NCBI RefSeq assembly: GCF_009295825.1
Contig: NZ_WHKF01000006.1
Coordinates: 1 to 64,000 of the forward strand
Length of the DNA stretch: 64,000 nt
Reading direction: 5' to 3'
Origin: Marinifilum sp. N1E240
GTDB lineage: Bacteria > Bacteroidota > Bacteroidia > Bacteroidales > Marinifilaceae
Shown one piece after another: positions 17,080-25,437 of the stretch (the first letter of the stretch is position 1; every line of letters starts with the position of its first letter). The notes under the pieces were generated by a model, which made no database searches, was not told the origin of the DNA, and saw only the letters and a program-made list of their open reading frames with translations. The translations under genes and the position numbers were made by a program.

Positions 17080-18353
17080 GAGTACGAATTCAATCCTCAA
17101 AAATAAACGGAAACCTCACTCCTCCCAGCTCCAAAAGCATGATGCAAAGAGCCTTGGCTGCAGCAGCTCTAAGTAAGGGAACTACCATTATTCACAATCC
17201 TTGCAAATGCGAAGACGCTGATGCGGCAACAGGAATCATTAAAAAGATGGGTGCTGAGGTCATCAAGGAAAATAATACAATAAGAATAAATAATAAGCAA
17301 TCTTCCTCACCTTCGAAAGTAATGGTCGGAGAATCTGGTCTTTCTTTGAGAATGTTCTCCCCAATTCTGGCATTAAATCCTGAACCAGTTGAAATCACAG
17401 GAAGAGGCAGCATATTAAAACGACCTGTACACAACATTTTAGAGGGGCTGGAGAGTCTTGGTATCGAGTTCGAAAATCCTGGTAAAGGATTACTTCCCTT
17501 CAGTTTAAAAGGTGGATACAAAGAAACAACTGCTATCATTGATGGATCATTAGGTTCACAGTTTTTAACTGGTTTACTGATGGCACTTCCTTGTAGAAAA
17601 GAAGATACGATATTGGAAGTTAAGAATCTCAAAAGCATTCCTTACATCAACATGACCATTGATCTGTTAAAAGAATTCGGCATTAAGATTGAACATGAAG
17701 AATACAAAACCTTCCGAATTAAAGGCAATCAGGAATACAAGGCGGACGAATACACAATTGAAGCGGATTGGAGTTCAGCTGCACCACTGCTTGTAGCAGG
17801 TGCCCTTAAAGGAAAAGTTACTTTGAATCATTTGAATCGCTATTCTTATCAGGCTGACATAGCAATTCTTGATGCATTAAAGAAATGTGGCGCTTCTATT
17901 CACTGGGAGAAAGATAGTTTAACGGTTCAGAAAAAAGGCTTAAACAGTTTTGAATTTGATGCTACTCATTGTCCGGATTTATTTCCTCCACTGGTTGCAC
18001 TGGCAGTTCATTGTAATGGTGATAGCAGAATAAAGGGTGTTCACCGTTTGGAGCATAAGGAGAGTAACCGAGGAATTGTATTGCAAAAAGAGTTCGGGAA
18101 AATTGGTGTTCCAATTCGAATTGAAGGAGACGAAATGATTATTCCTGGCGGAAGAGTTCGTGGTGGTTTAACCAATAGCAATAACGATCATCGAATTGCA
18201 ATGGCATTAGCTGTAGCCGCTGTTGGGTCGGAGTATCCCGTAGAGATTGGTCAGCACGATTGTGTCGCAAAATCTTATCCTGATTTCTTTTCAGATTTAA
18301 GAAAATTAGGAGCTGGAATAGCCGAGTTCTATTTCAAAAGTCAATTCGTTTAA
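17076..18353 (+). CDS. aroA: 3-phosphoshikimate 1-carboxyvinyltransferase (EPSP synthase)
   Basis: Adds enolpyruvate to shikimate 3-phosphate. The start at 17,076 (MRVRIQSSKING) overlaps the aroB stop by 4 bp and gives 425 residues. Motifs include PPSSKSMMQRALAAAAL, GESGLSLRMFSPI in place of the more usual GNAGTAMR, DGSLGSQFLTGLLMALP, and NDHRIAMALAVAA. The modified GESGLSLR loop is a feature of divergent Bacteroidota enzymes. An in-frame start 39 bp upstream lies inside aroB and is not needed. Confidence 0.94.
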   Translation: MRVRIQSSKINGNLTPPSSKSMMQRALAAAALSKGTTIIHNPCKCEDADAATGIIKKMGAEVIKENNTIRINNKQSSSPSKVMVGESGLSLRMFSPILALNPEPVEITGRGSILKRPVHNILEGLESLGIEFENPGKGLLPFSLKGGYKETTAIIDGSLGSQFLTGLLMALPCRKEDTILEVKNLKSIPYINMTIDLLKEFGIKIEHEEYKTFRIKGNQEYKADEYTIEADWSSAAPLLVAGALKGKVTLNHLNRYSYQADIAILDALKKCGASIHWEKDSLTVQKKGLNSFEFDATHCPDLFPPLVALAVHCNGDSRIKGVHRLEHKESNRGIVLQKEFGKIGVPIRIEGDEMIIPGGRVRGGLTNSNNDHRIAMALAVAAVGSEYPVEIGQHDCVAKSYPDFFSDLRKLGAGIAEFYFKSQFV

Positions 18354-18365
18354 ATTCCAAAACAA

Positions 18366-18785
18366 ATGATAATAGTAAGTGCATGTCTGGTGGGAATCAA
18401 TTGCCGCTACGATGGAAATGACAATTTAATTCCTGAAATTAAAGAGCTCGTTCTAAGCGGAAATGCAATTGCTCTTTGCCCGGAAGAATTAGGCGGATTG
18501 CCTACTCCACGTGTTTCGTGCGAGATTTGTAAAGGTAAGGTGGTGAGCAAGTTGAATGACGATGTTACGGCAGCTTTTCAAGTGGGAGCCGAAAAGGTAT
18601 TGGCAATAGCCAAAATTTTAGATACCAAAACTGCCATTTTAAAATCAAACAGTCCATCGTGTGGATATGGAATGATTTACGATGGAACATTTTCGGGACA
18701 AAAGATAACAGGAAATGGCTTGACAGCAGAATTGTTAGCAAGCAATGGAATTCAAATAAAAAATGAAACTAATTTCAAAGAATAA
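18366..18785 (+). CDS. DUF523 family protein
   Basis: A 139-residue protein with SACLVGINCRYDG near the start, CPEELGGLPTPR, and KSNSPSCGYG, the conserved cysteine motifs of DUF523 (YbbK-like). Desulfidase-type or metal-linked roles have been proposed for the family, but no function is settled here. It sits 12 bp after aroA and is carried in the aromatic operon. Confidence 0.88.
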   Translation: MIIVSACLVGINCRYDGNDNLIPEIKELVLSGNAIALCPEELGGLPTPRVSCEICKGKVVSKLNDDVTAAFQVGAEKVLAIAKILDTKTAILKSNSPSCGYGMIYDGTFSGQKITGNGLTAELLASNGIQIKNETNFKE

Positions 18786-18802
18786 TAATAAATCACGGTT
18801 CT

Positions 18803-19351
18803 ATGGAAATTCTGCCGTCATTACATAAAACAAAATCCGGAAAACAAATCCTAATCCGGGAAGCTGTCAAATCAGATGCAAATTCGTTACGAAATTGTAT
18901 TCTCTCCTATATAAATGGGGTAACTATTCCATTTACAAGAGATGAATTTGATAAGTCTGATACGGAAATTGAGCATTGGATTGAGGAACTGAATTGCAAT
19001 AAAAACAGTTTATTACTTATTGCCGAAATTAATGGAGAAATTATCGGCAATATTGATGTAACATCCAGCAAAAGAAGTATGCTTAAACATACCGGATACA
19101 TTGGTATGGGAATACATGAAGACTGGCAAAATAAGGGCATTGGTTCTCTCCTTTTTCAGAAAATGATTGAATGTTACGAAAGAAATAATGAAATGGAGCT
19201 TTTATGGCTTCAGGTATTCGGAACCAATACTGCAGGATTGCATATGTATCGTAAATTCGGATTTGAAGAAAGTGGCAGACAAGAAAAATTTATTAAAAGA
19301 AATGATGGTAACTATATAGATAATGTTATCATGACAAAAAAATTAACTTAA
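18803..19351 (+). CDS. GNAT family N-acetyltransferase
   Basis: A 182-residue acetyltransferase of the RimI/PhnO-like kind. The GNAT core contains LLLIAEINGEIIGNIDV, the acetyl-CoA loop HEDWQNKGIGSLLFQKM and the terminal AGLHMYRKFGFEESGR. The acceptor is unknown. It lies between DUF523 and aroC within the aromatic operon, so it is probably co-transcribed, though no link to the pathway is evident. Confidence 0.9.
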   Translation: MEILPSLHKTKSGKQILIREAVKSDANSLRNCILSYINGVTIPFTRDEFDKSDTEIEHWIEELNCNKNSLLLIAEINGEIIGNIDVTSSKRSMLKHTGYIGMGIHEDWQNKGIGSLLFQKMIECYERNNEMELLWLQVFGTNTAGLHMYRKFGFEESGRQEKFIKRNDGNYIDNVIMTKKLT

Positions 19352-19385
19352 TTTTAAGGCACATAACGATTAACTATCATATTAC

Positions 19386-20369
19386 ATGAACAATTTCGGA
19401 AGAATTTTCAGACTAAGCATATTTGGTGAGTCGCACGGAAAAGGCGTAGGTATTACTATCGACGGTTGTCCTGCAGGAATATCACTTACAGAGGAAGATT
19501 TAATGCAGGATTTAAGCCGGAGAAAAGCTGGTGCTCGTGGTACGACGCCAAGAATCGAAAAAGATTTACCTGCCATATTAAGCGGAACTTTTGAAGGAAA
19601 AACTACAGGAGCTCCTTTAATCATCTTGTTTCGTAACAAGAATACCAAATCAAAAGATTACAGAAATTTATTAGATAGTCCGCGTCCTGGTCATGCCGAT
19701 TTTGTAGCACAACACAAGTTTGGAAAGAATAATGATTATACGGGCGGTGGACATTTTTCGGGACGAATCACCTTAGGAATCGTTGCAGCAGGAGTTGTTG
19801 CTAAAAGAATATTAGGTGATGTTACCATTGATGCGAAACTAACTGAAGTTGGTGGCAGAACCGATTTTGATGCTGCCATAGAAGATGCATTGCTTGAGCA
19901 TGACTCTATTGGAGGAATCGTGGAATGTAAAGCAAACAATTTACCAATTGGCTATGGAGAACCATTTTTCGACTCGGTAGAATCCATGATTTCACATATG
20001 GTTTTTGCCATTCCTGCAACAAAAGGAATTGAATTTGGATCTGGCTTTGCTGCTGCACAAATGAAAGGATCGGAACACAACGATAATTTTATTGATGAAT
20101 CCGGTAAAACCGAAACCAATCACGCGGGTGGTATCAATGGAGGAATCACAAACGGAAACGAATTGGTGTTCCGTGTGGCAATCAAACCAACCTCATCGAT
20201 AGGTAAACCACAGAGCACAATGAATTTTGCAAAAGGTGAAGTAGAAAGCCTACTGATTGAAGGACGACACGACGCCTGTATCGCATTGCGTATTCCGGTA
20301 ATCATCGAAGCTGCTGCTGCCATTGCTTTGGCTGATTTAAAATTGTTAGATCAAGCAAGAAGATATTAG
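19386..20369 (+). CDS. aroC: Chorismate synthase (compact form)
   Basis: Converts EPSP to chorismate with reduced FMN. The 327-residue protein has the signatures GESHGKGVGITIDGCPAG, RPGHADF, GGGHFSGRIT and the late motifs HAGGINGGITNGNE and GRHDACIALR. It is about 30 residues shorter than the typical 355-365; the missing part lies between the second core segment (residues about 135-165) and HDSIGG. All active-site motifs I can name remain, so it is probably functional. It ends the operon and is followed by a terminator. Confidence 0.93.
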   Translation: MNNFGRIFRLSIFGESHGKGVGITIDGCPAGISLTEEDLMQDLSRRKAGARGTTPRIEKDLPAILSGTFEGKTTGAPLIILFRNKNTKSKDYRNLLDSPRPGHADFVAQHKFGKNNDYTGGGHFSGRITLGIVAAGVVAKRILGDVTIDAKLTEVGGRTDFDAAIEDALLEHDSIGGIVECKANNLPIGYGEPFFDSVESMISHMVFAIPATKGIEFGSGFAAAQMKGSEHNDNFIDESGKTETNHAGGINGGITNGNELVFRVAIKPTSSIGKPQSTMNFAKGEVESLLIEGRHDACIALRIPVIIEAAAAIALADLKLLDQARRY

Positions 20370-20410
20370 GTCACTGCATGTTATATTAGACCTATATGTT
20401 TCAATCAATG

Positions 20411-20440
20411 AAAAGAGATGCCTTTAGGTGTCTCTTTTTT
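20411..20440 (+). terminator. Terminator of the aromatic operon
   Basis: Stem AAAAGAGA..CC with GG..TCTCTTTT around a TTTA loop, followed by more T. It lies 41 bp after the aroC stop. Confidence 0.75.
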
Positions 20441-20456
20441 CTTGTTTGGAGCCCTA

Positions 20457-20880
20457 TGTTATCCCCAGGTTAAAACCCGGGCCAAAAGATGATTCTTGCA
20501 AATCTTTTTCCAATCTCCTCTGATTTAGCTAAACACATAATAATAAAAAATCTCCATCCTTTTCTAAACAAACTCCTTTTATAGCCTTGGGTTAAAACCC
20601 AAGGCAGAGGATAATACTTACAGATTATCATCTAGTTGCTAAGCAACTTTAAAGAGAGATTGTTGAAATCAACTACTAATATGTGTTTTAAGCTTGTTTC
20701 CTAAGGTGGGTAAGTGTCGACAAATTGAAGGATATTTTTCTATTAGCTTACGAATTACACCCCTCCCATTGTCTGATTAAATTCAATCATTTTCTATATC
20801 CTGGGTTAAAACCCAGAACAAAGGATATTTGCTGCAGATCTTTTTCTCATCCCCTCTGCTTTAGCTGAGGGGTAGGTAAA
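20457..20880. repeat. Three copies of a two-palindrome intergenic repeat
   Basis: Each copy has a first palindrome built on GGTTAAAACC (CCCAGGTTAAAACCCGGG at 20,463; CCTTGGGTTAAAACCCAAGG at 20,584; CCTGGGTTAAAACCCAG at 20,801). About 50 bp later comes a second one (CCCCTCTGCTTTAGCTGAGGGG in copy 3, decayed in copies 1 and 2). The unit resembles REP-type doublets. It fills most of the 570-bp gap before the CsgG-like gene; no gene is visible there. Confidence 0.65.
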
Positions 20881-20981
20881 AGAAATACATCAACACAAAT
20901 CCTCTTTACAAGCTCCTCATTTTTCCGTAACTTACTTTTTACCTGTTGATTTTTAGAATATTAACTAAAATTAAACCTAAA

Positions 20982-21908
20982 ATGAAGAATTACGGAAATT
21001 TATGGAAGTGGTGCGGATTGATACTCTTATTTTCATTTATGGCAATGAAATTATCAGCACAAGAACCACAAGTAAAAAAGAGAATAGCAGTTTTTGTTTT
21101 CGAAGATAAAACGGATAAAAGCTGGAGATGGTGGAACAATAAAGGAGTTGGTGCAGGCGTAAGCGATATGTTGACCACTGCCTTGGTAAAATCGGGCAAC
21201 TACAGGGTAATGGAACGCGCCGAATTGGATAGAATCCTTAACGAACAGGATTTCGGACAAAGCGGAAGAGTAACCCAACAAAGTGCTGCGAAAATTGGAC
21301 AAGTTTTAGGTGTGGAAATTGCCGTGATAGGTTCTGTGTCGGAATTTGGATACAAAAAAGGAGAAACCGGAGGCGCCATAAAAGGCTTGGGAATAGGAGT
21401 TTCCAATCAACAGGCTGTTGTGGGTGTTGATGTAAGAATGGTAAATACAGATACAGGCGAAATTATCACTGCAGAAAATGTTCGCAAGAAAAAATCAGCA
21501 AAAGGAATCAAGCTGCGTACCAACAAACTGGCTTTTAAAGATAGGAAAGATTTCGACGAATCTTTGGTTGGTAAAGCTGCCCGTGAAGCCATTGAAGATG
21601 TAGTTTCCATGATCGATAACAGTGCCAATAATATTCCATGGCAAGCCAAAGTGATTACTGAAAAAGGTGGCATTGTTTTCATCAACTCAGGAGAAGCTGA
21701 TGGCTTAAAAGTGGGTGATGTTTTTGCCGTTTACAGCAAAGGTGAAGATTTAATCGATCCCGACACGGGCATATCATTGGGTAGTGTTGATTCCAAAATT
21801 GGAGAAATTAAGATCACCGATGCCACAGTTGGTAATGGTAAAGCCTCAAAATGCAGTATTGTTCAGGGATCTGGCTTCGTTAAAGGGAATTTCGTAAGAT
21901 TAAAATAA
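20982..21908 (+). CDS. CsgG-family curli/secretion-like protein
   Basis: From the ATG at 20,982 (MKNYGNLWKW) this is a 308-residue exported protein with a signal peptide ending SAQ. A CsgG-like domain (about 25-205) shows KKRIAVFVFED, GAGVSDMLTTALVKSG, YRVMERAELDRILNEQDFGQSG and AAKIGQVLGVEIAVIGSVSEFG. A C-terminal FlgT-like beta region follows (EKGGIVFINSGEADGLKVGDVFAV). No lipobox Cys is present, so it is probably periplasmic or outer-membrane associated. No curlin genes are nearby, so a general envelope role is more likely than curli. Confidence 0.85.
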   Translation: MKNYGNLWKWCGLILLFSFMAMKLSAQEPQVKKRIAVFVFEDKTDKSWRWWNNKGVGAGVSDMLTTALVKSGNYRVMERAELDRILNEQDFGQSGRVTQQSAAKIGQVLGVEIAVIGSVSEFGYKKGETGGAIKGLGIGVSNQQAVVGVDVRMVNTDTGEIITAENVRKKKSAKGIKLRTNKLAFKDRKDFDESLVGKAAREAIEDVVSMIDNSANNIPWQAKVITEKGGIVFINSGEADGLKVGDVFAVYSKGEDLIDPDTGISLGSVDSKIGEIKITDATVGNGKASKCSIVQGSGFVKGNFVRLK

Positions 21909-21920
21909 AAATAATATACC

Positions 21921-21948
21921 GTAAGGACGTTGCATGCAACGTCCCTAC
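21921..21948. repeat. Short palindromic intergenic element (REP-like) 3
   Basis: A 28-nt palindrome with the core GGACGTTGCATGCAACGTCC flanked by GTAA and CTAC. A decayed relative (GACATTGCATG.. TTCCTAC) lies at 22,619-22,648. Confidence 0.75.
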
Positions 21949-21963
21949 AAAAGGTATTTGTAC

Positions 21964-22593
21964 TTAATCAAAAATAGGTTCCAACTCCTTATTTCGATAC
22001 AGTTCAAACATCTTAATGATCTGTTCCTTTGTGACTCGCCTTACAGATAATTCGGGTAAGTTGTCTATTGAGAAAAAGCCCACATCGCTTGTCTCAATTC
22101 CAATTTTAGCTTCTCCACCAATAATTTCACATTCCATGAACAATTGATACAAATCAAAAGGAAAAGGTTTGGATTGATGCTTGTTGTAATCAATTAAGCC
22201 AAGAATTCTAATGGGCTTTACATCGTAACCCGATTCTTCTTTCACTTCATTCATAACAATCTCGCTGGGCGTCATTCCGGTATCGGCATAGCCACCAGGT
22301 AAACACCATTTATCATCCATTCTTTCCTTCACCATCAGGATTTTATCCTCACGAAAAACAACTGCCCTCACCCCTACTTTTGGCGTTTGATATCCAATAT
22401 CTCTATTGAAAACAAAATCGAGTTTTTGGGTATCAATATCGGTGATATTATTTATGATTTCAATACTTAACTGTTGCAATTCAAGGTATCGTTCCTTATC
22501 GAATTCATCCTTAGTAAAAGTAAGCCCTGCCTGGGCAATAGAGTTAATCTTCTTGGCTATTGTTAGCCAATGATCGGGTGTAGTATTTGTCAT
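21964..22593 (-). CDS. Nudix hydrolase with N-terminal Nudix_N domain
   Basis: A 209-residue protein: an N-terminal helical domain of about 65 residues (WLTIAKKINSIAQAGLTFTKDEFDKERY) typical of ADP-ribose/nucleotide-sugar Nudix enzymes, then the Nudix fold. The Nudix box reads GGYADTGMTPSEIVMNEVKEESGY over 24 positions; the first Glu of the consensus is Met and the Arg of REUXEE is Asn, while the EE metal ligands remain. The substrate is not evident. It precedes a polyphosphate glucokinase gene on the same strand, suggesting a sugar-nucleotide context. Confidence 0.88.
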   Translation of the reverse strand: MTNTTPDHWLTIAKKINSIAQAGLTFTKDEFDKERYLELQQLSIEIINNITDIDTQKLDFVFNRDIGYQTPKVGVRAVVFREDKILMVKERMDDKWCLPGGYADTGMTPSEIVMNEVKEESGYDVKPIRILGLIDYNKHQSKPFPFDLYQLFMECEIIGGEAKIGIETSDVGFFSIDNLPELSVRRVTKEQIIKMFELYRNKELEPIFD

Positions 22594-22643
22594 TTTTATT
22601 ATTTAATTATATCATGTTTACAATGACATTGCATGTAAAGTTC

Positions 22644-23384
22644 CTACGGCATTCCATTTGCAGACACCGTAGCGCCAATTATCCCGGCGAAATTTTGATA
22701 TTCTGCAACCAAAACCGGAACATCCACATCAATTTCCGCTTCGAATTTTTCCAATTTCTTACTTGCACCACCTCCAATAATAAAACATTGAGGCGCACAA
22801 ATCACATTCACATGATGAAGAAATTCGTTGAATCTTTTTCCCCAAACCTGGAAGCTTAACTCTTCTTTCTTACGCACCGAATCGGCAGCATATTTTTCAA
22901 TAATTTCGCCGTTGGTATAATTGAGTTGTCCCAATTCAAAGTTTGGCAATAGTTGACCATTAAAAAACACACCAGAACCTAAGCCTGTACCAATGGTAAC
23001 CATCACCACCAATCCTTTCTTATCCTTGCCAACACCATATTTCATTTCTGCTAATCCTGCAGCATCTGCATCATTAACCACCGTAAAATCAAGACCGGTT
23101 TTTTGACTGAACAATTCATCTATTTGAACACCAAGCCATGATTTATGCATGTTACCATGAGCCATTGCCTTACCATTTGATATGATGGTAGGAAAACCAC
23201 ATCCTACGGCTCCTTTCCACTTGAAATGCTTGACCAATTGTTGAATAACTTCCGTAACATTTTCTGGAGTGGATGGTTGAGGCGTTGGTATTCGGTGTCT
23301 TTCGCTAATCAATTCGCCTGTTTCAATATTAACAATCGCTCCTTTTATTCCTGATCCTCCTATGTCGATTCCTAGTATTTCCAT
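22644..23384 (-). CDS. ppgK: Polyphosphate glucokinase (ROK family)
   Basis: Phosphorylates glucose using polyphosphate or ATP. The 246-residue protein has the N-terminal phosphate motif GIDIGGSGIKGAIV, VNDADAAGLAEM with the catalytic Asp, the GTGLGSG loop and FIIGGGASKK. The short length and the SADAA-like loop match the polyphosphate-using branch of ROK kinases rather than ATP-only glucokinases. Cytoplasmic. Confidence 0.88.
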   Translation of the reverse strand: MEILGIDIGGSGIKGAIVNIETGELISERHRIPTPQPSTPENVTEVIQQLVKHFKWKGAVGCGFPTIISNGKAMAHGNMHKSWLGVQIDELFSQKTGLDFTVVNDADAAGLAEMKYGVGKDKKGLVVMVTIGTGLGSGVFFNGQLLPNFELGQLNYTNGEIIEKYAADSVRKKEELSFQVWGKRFNEFLHHVNVICAPQCFIIGGGASKKLEKFEAEIDVDVPVLVAEYQNFAGIIGATVSANGMP

Positions 23385-23525
23385 GCTTCAATTTTGTAGT
23401 GGGGTTTCTTTAATGCCATTAAAATTATAAAAATTCTATGAGTTAGCTGAAATGAATCAAAATCTTATACGCATGAAATAAATATCTGGAACCAATTTTC
23501 CTATCTTACACATAAAAAAAAGCAA

Positions 23526-24062
23526 ATGAAAAGATACATCTCTCTACTAAGAGGCATTAATGTTGGCGGCAAACGAAAAATTCTGATGGCTGACCTCAAG
23601 GCACTCTATACCGAAATGGGCTTTAAAAACTGTGTTAGCTACATACAAAGTGGCAATGTAATTTTTGAAACTCAGGAACATTCAAATCAGGAATTGGCAA
23701 AGAGCATTCAGGAAGCAATATCAAAAAAGTATGGCTTCGATGTACCTGTAATTGTACGAACCAAAGACGAATGGGAACAATCCATAAAAGCAAATCCTTA
23801 TGCTGAGAATTGTGATACAGCCAGCTTACACCTGACCTTTTTAAGTGAAGTACCGAATGCAGAACTGATTAAAGTAGCTAAAGACAAAGACTTCTCACCC
23901 GACGAATTTCAAATCATAAATCATGATGTTTTTCTGCACATTCCCGGGAAATACCATCAAACCAAAATCAGCAATCAATTTTTCGAAAAAAATTTAAAAG
24001 TAAGCGCCACCACACGCAACTGGAAAACAGTAATGAAGCTTTGGGAGCTGGCAGAACAGTAA
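23526..24062 (+). CDS. DUF1697 family protein
   Basis: A 178-residue cytoplasmic protein of the DUF1697 family: YISLLRGINVGGKRKILMADL, NCVSYIQSGNVIFE, VIVRTKDEW and the C-terminal TRNWKTVMKL. The function is unknown. A decayed copy of its last 33 codons occurs at 26,885-26,985, so the family was once duplicated here. Confidence 0.9.
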   Translation: MKRYISLLRGINVGGKRKILMADLKALYTEMGFKNCVSYIQSGNVIFETQEHSNQELAKSIQEAISKKYGFDVPVIVRTKDEWEQSIKANPYAENCDTASLHLTFLSEVPNAELIKVAKDKDFSPDEFQIINHDVFLHIPGKYHQTKISNQFFEKNLKVSATTRNWKTVMKLWELAEQ

Positions 24063-24152
24063 AATCTCACTACACTTTATTATTAATACTGTACAATAGT
24101 TAGATATTTATCGTTAGATTTAAAACCCTAATTTCTTTTTCAAATCTCAAGG

Positions 24153-24467
24153 ATGAATATTTTAAATGCCTTTTTTATTTGCCAGGTAACTAAAACCCCT
24201 ATTAAAATAGGTGAATTGTGGAAAGCAAATCGAAGTGTGAACAATTTTGATAGCTATATACAAGCCATAGTAACTTTAAACAAAGCAAATATTACCTATA
24301 GCAGAGAGCATTTTAACAAATGTTATTTAGAGGGAAGAAACATTCGTAACATCTCATTCGGTTTAGTTGCAGCTAAAAACAATAAAATAGAATTGTCATT
24401 GGCTGAGGCTATTCAAAAAGATAAAGAAAAGGTTGATTTGCTAGAAATGTACAGTAAAAACAAATAG
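24153..24467 (+). CDS. Unrecognised small protein
   Basis: A 104-residue soluble protein with no signal and no domain I recognise. It ends TAG immediately followed by the ATG of the next gene, so the two are probably translated together. Base composition is lower in G+C than the aro genes, as for all small genes up to 28 kb. Upstream at 24,090-24,122 is a TTATCGTTAGATTTA stretch that recurs in similar form near 30,190-30,222. Confidence 0.6.
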   Translation: MNILNAFFICQVTKTPIKIGELWKANRSVNNFDSYIQAIVTLNKANITYSREHFNKCYLEGRNIRNISFGLVAAKNNKIELSLAEAIQKDKEKVDLLEMYSKNK

Positions 24468-25043
24468 ATGCGAAAGATCATCACAATACTCTTAGTATTA
24501 TCAAATTTAGGACTTGGTGCTTTTCTTATTCTGACCTTTGTTAAAGATAGAGACCCCATCTCCCATCCTTTTGATGTGAACTTTAATATGACAAAAAAAA
24601 GTTTGCTTAAAAATGGGTACAAAACTATTCCAGAAGATGTCCCCTTACTAGGTAAAAGAATTGGTGATACCTTTATTTATTATCAGTTCGATGAAGAATA
24701 TGATATCGAAACTGAGCCGGTTAAAGTTATTTCTGATGGAGATACCGTAATAGAAAATTGGTCGACAGAAAAGGTGTCGAATTATAGATTAACCAATATT
24801 AGATGGAGGCATTGTGAAATTAGGATTAATAATCCTGACAGCACACAAATTGAAGAATTCATAAGAAAATACAATGGCTATATTATCTCAGATTGGAACA
24901 TGGAAAATCCAAGATTTTTTGTACGAAATAAAAATAACAACCTGATTTACGACTGCTCACTTCAGAAAGATCAAGAATTTATAGATGTATTAGCAATATC
25001 ACTGTTCTTTCCTAAAATACAAGCAGAAAGACAAATACAATAA
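24468..25043 (+). CDS. Unrecognised membrane-anchored protein
   Basis: A 191-residue protein with one N-terminal membrane segment (residues about 4-24, not clearly cleaved) and an extracytoplasmic mixed domain. I do not recognise the family. It abuts the preceding gene with no gap. Confidence 0.65.
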   Translation: MRKIITILLVLSNLGLGAFLILTFVKDRDPISHPFDVNFNMTKKSLLKNGYKTIPEDVPLLGKRIGDTFIYYQFDEEYDIETEPVKVISDGDTVIENWSTEKVSNYRLTNIRWRHCEIRINNPDSTQIEEFIRKYNGYIISDWNMENPRFFVRNKNNNLIYDCSLQKDQEFIDVLAISLFFPKIQAERQIQ

Positions 25044-25071
25044 TCTACAACCAAACGAAACCTCTAAAAAC

Positions 25072-25353
25072 ATGAACAAACTGCTTTTATACGTAAGCCT
25101 ATTTTTTATAAACCTAAGCAAAAACCCAAACTTTGTAATTGAAATAAAGAAGGGAACAGCATCTCTTAAATCAGGTAAAGTTTCTAAAAATTTTATCTCA
25201 GATTGCCAGGATGTTATTATGTACGAGAATGCTCAATCAGGATTTATTTATGGGGTAAAAGGCCAATACGGAAAACAAGTAATTAAAGCTTCTAGTGATA
25301 TCTCTCCAGTTCAGCTACAAAAAATTCGAAACTTATGGAGTTTTTATTCCTAA
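25072..25353 (+). CDS. Unrecognised small protein
   Basis: A 93-residue protein with a hydrophobic N-terminus (LLLYVSLFFINL). It follows the previous gene by 28 bp. No recognisable domain. Confidence 0.5.
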   Translation: MNKLLLYVSLFFINLSKNPNFVIEIKKGTASLKSGKVSKNFISDCQDVIMYENAQSGFIYGVKGQYGKQVIKASSDISPVQLQKIRNLWSFYS

Positions 25354-25437
25354 CAATCGACTTAATGAGTAAAATATAAATAAGGAAATCCTTCGATATC
25401 ACCCGACACTTAACAAACTCCTGTAAACCAATTAAAC

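Noticed and set aside
17192-17638. A 148-codon minus-strand frame.
   Set aside because: It lies wholly within aroA, whose protein is clearly conserved; it is a frame shadow.
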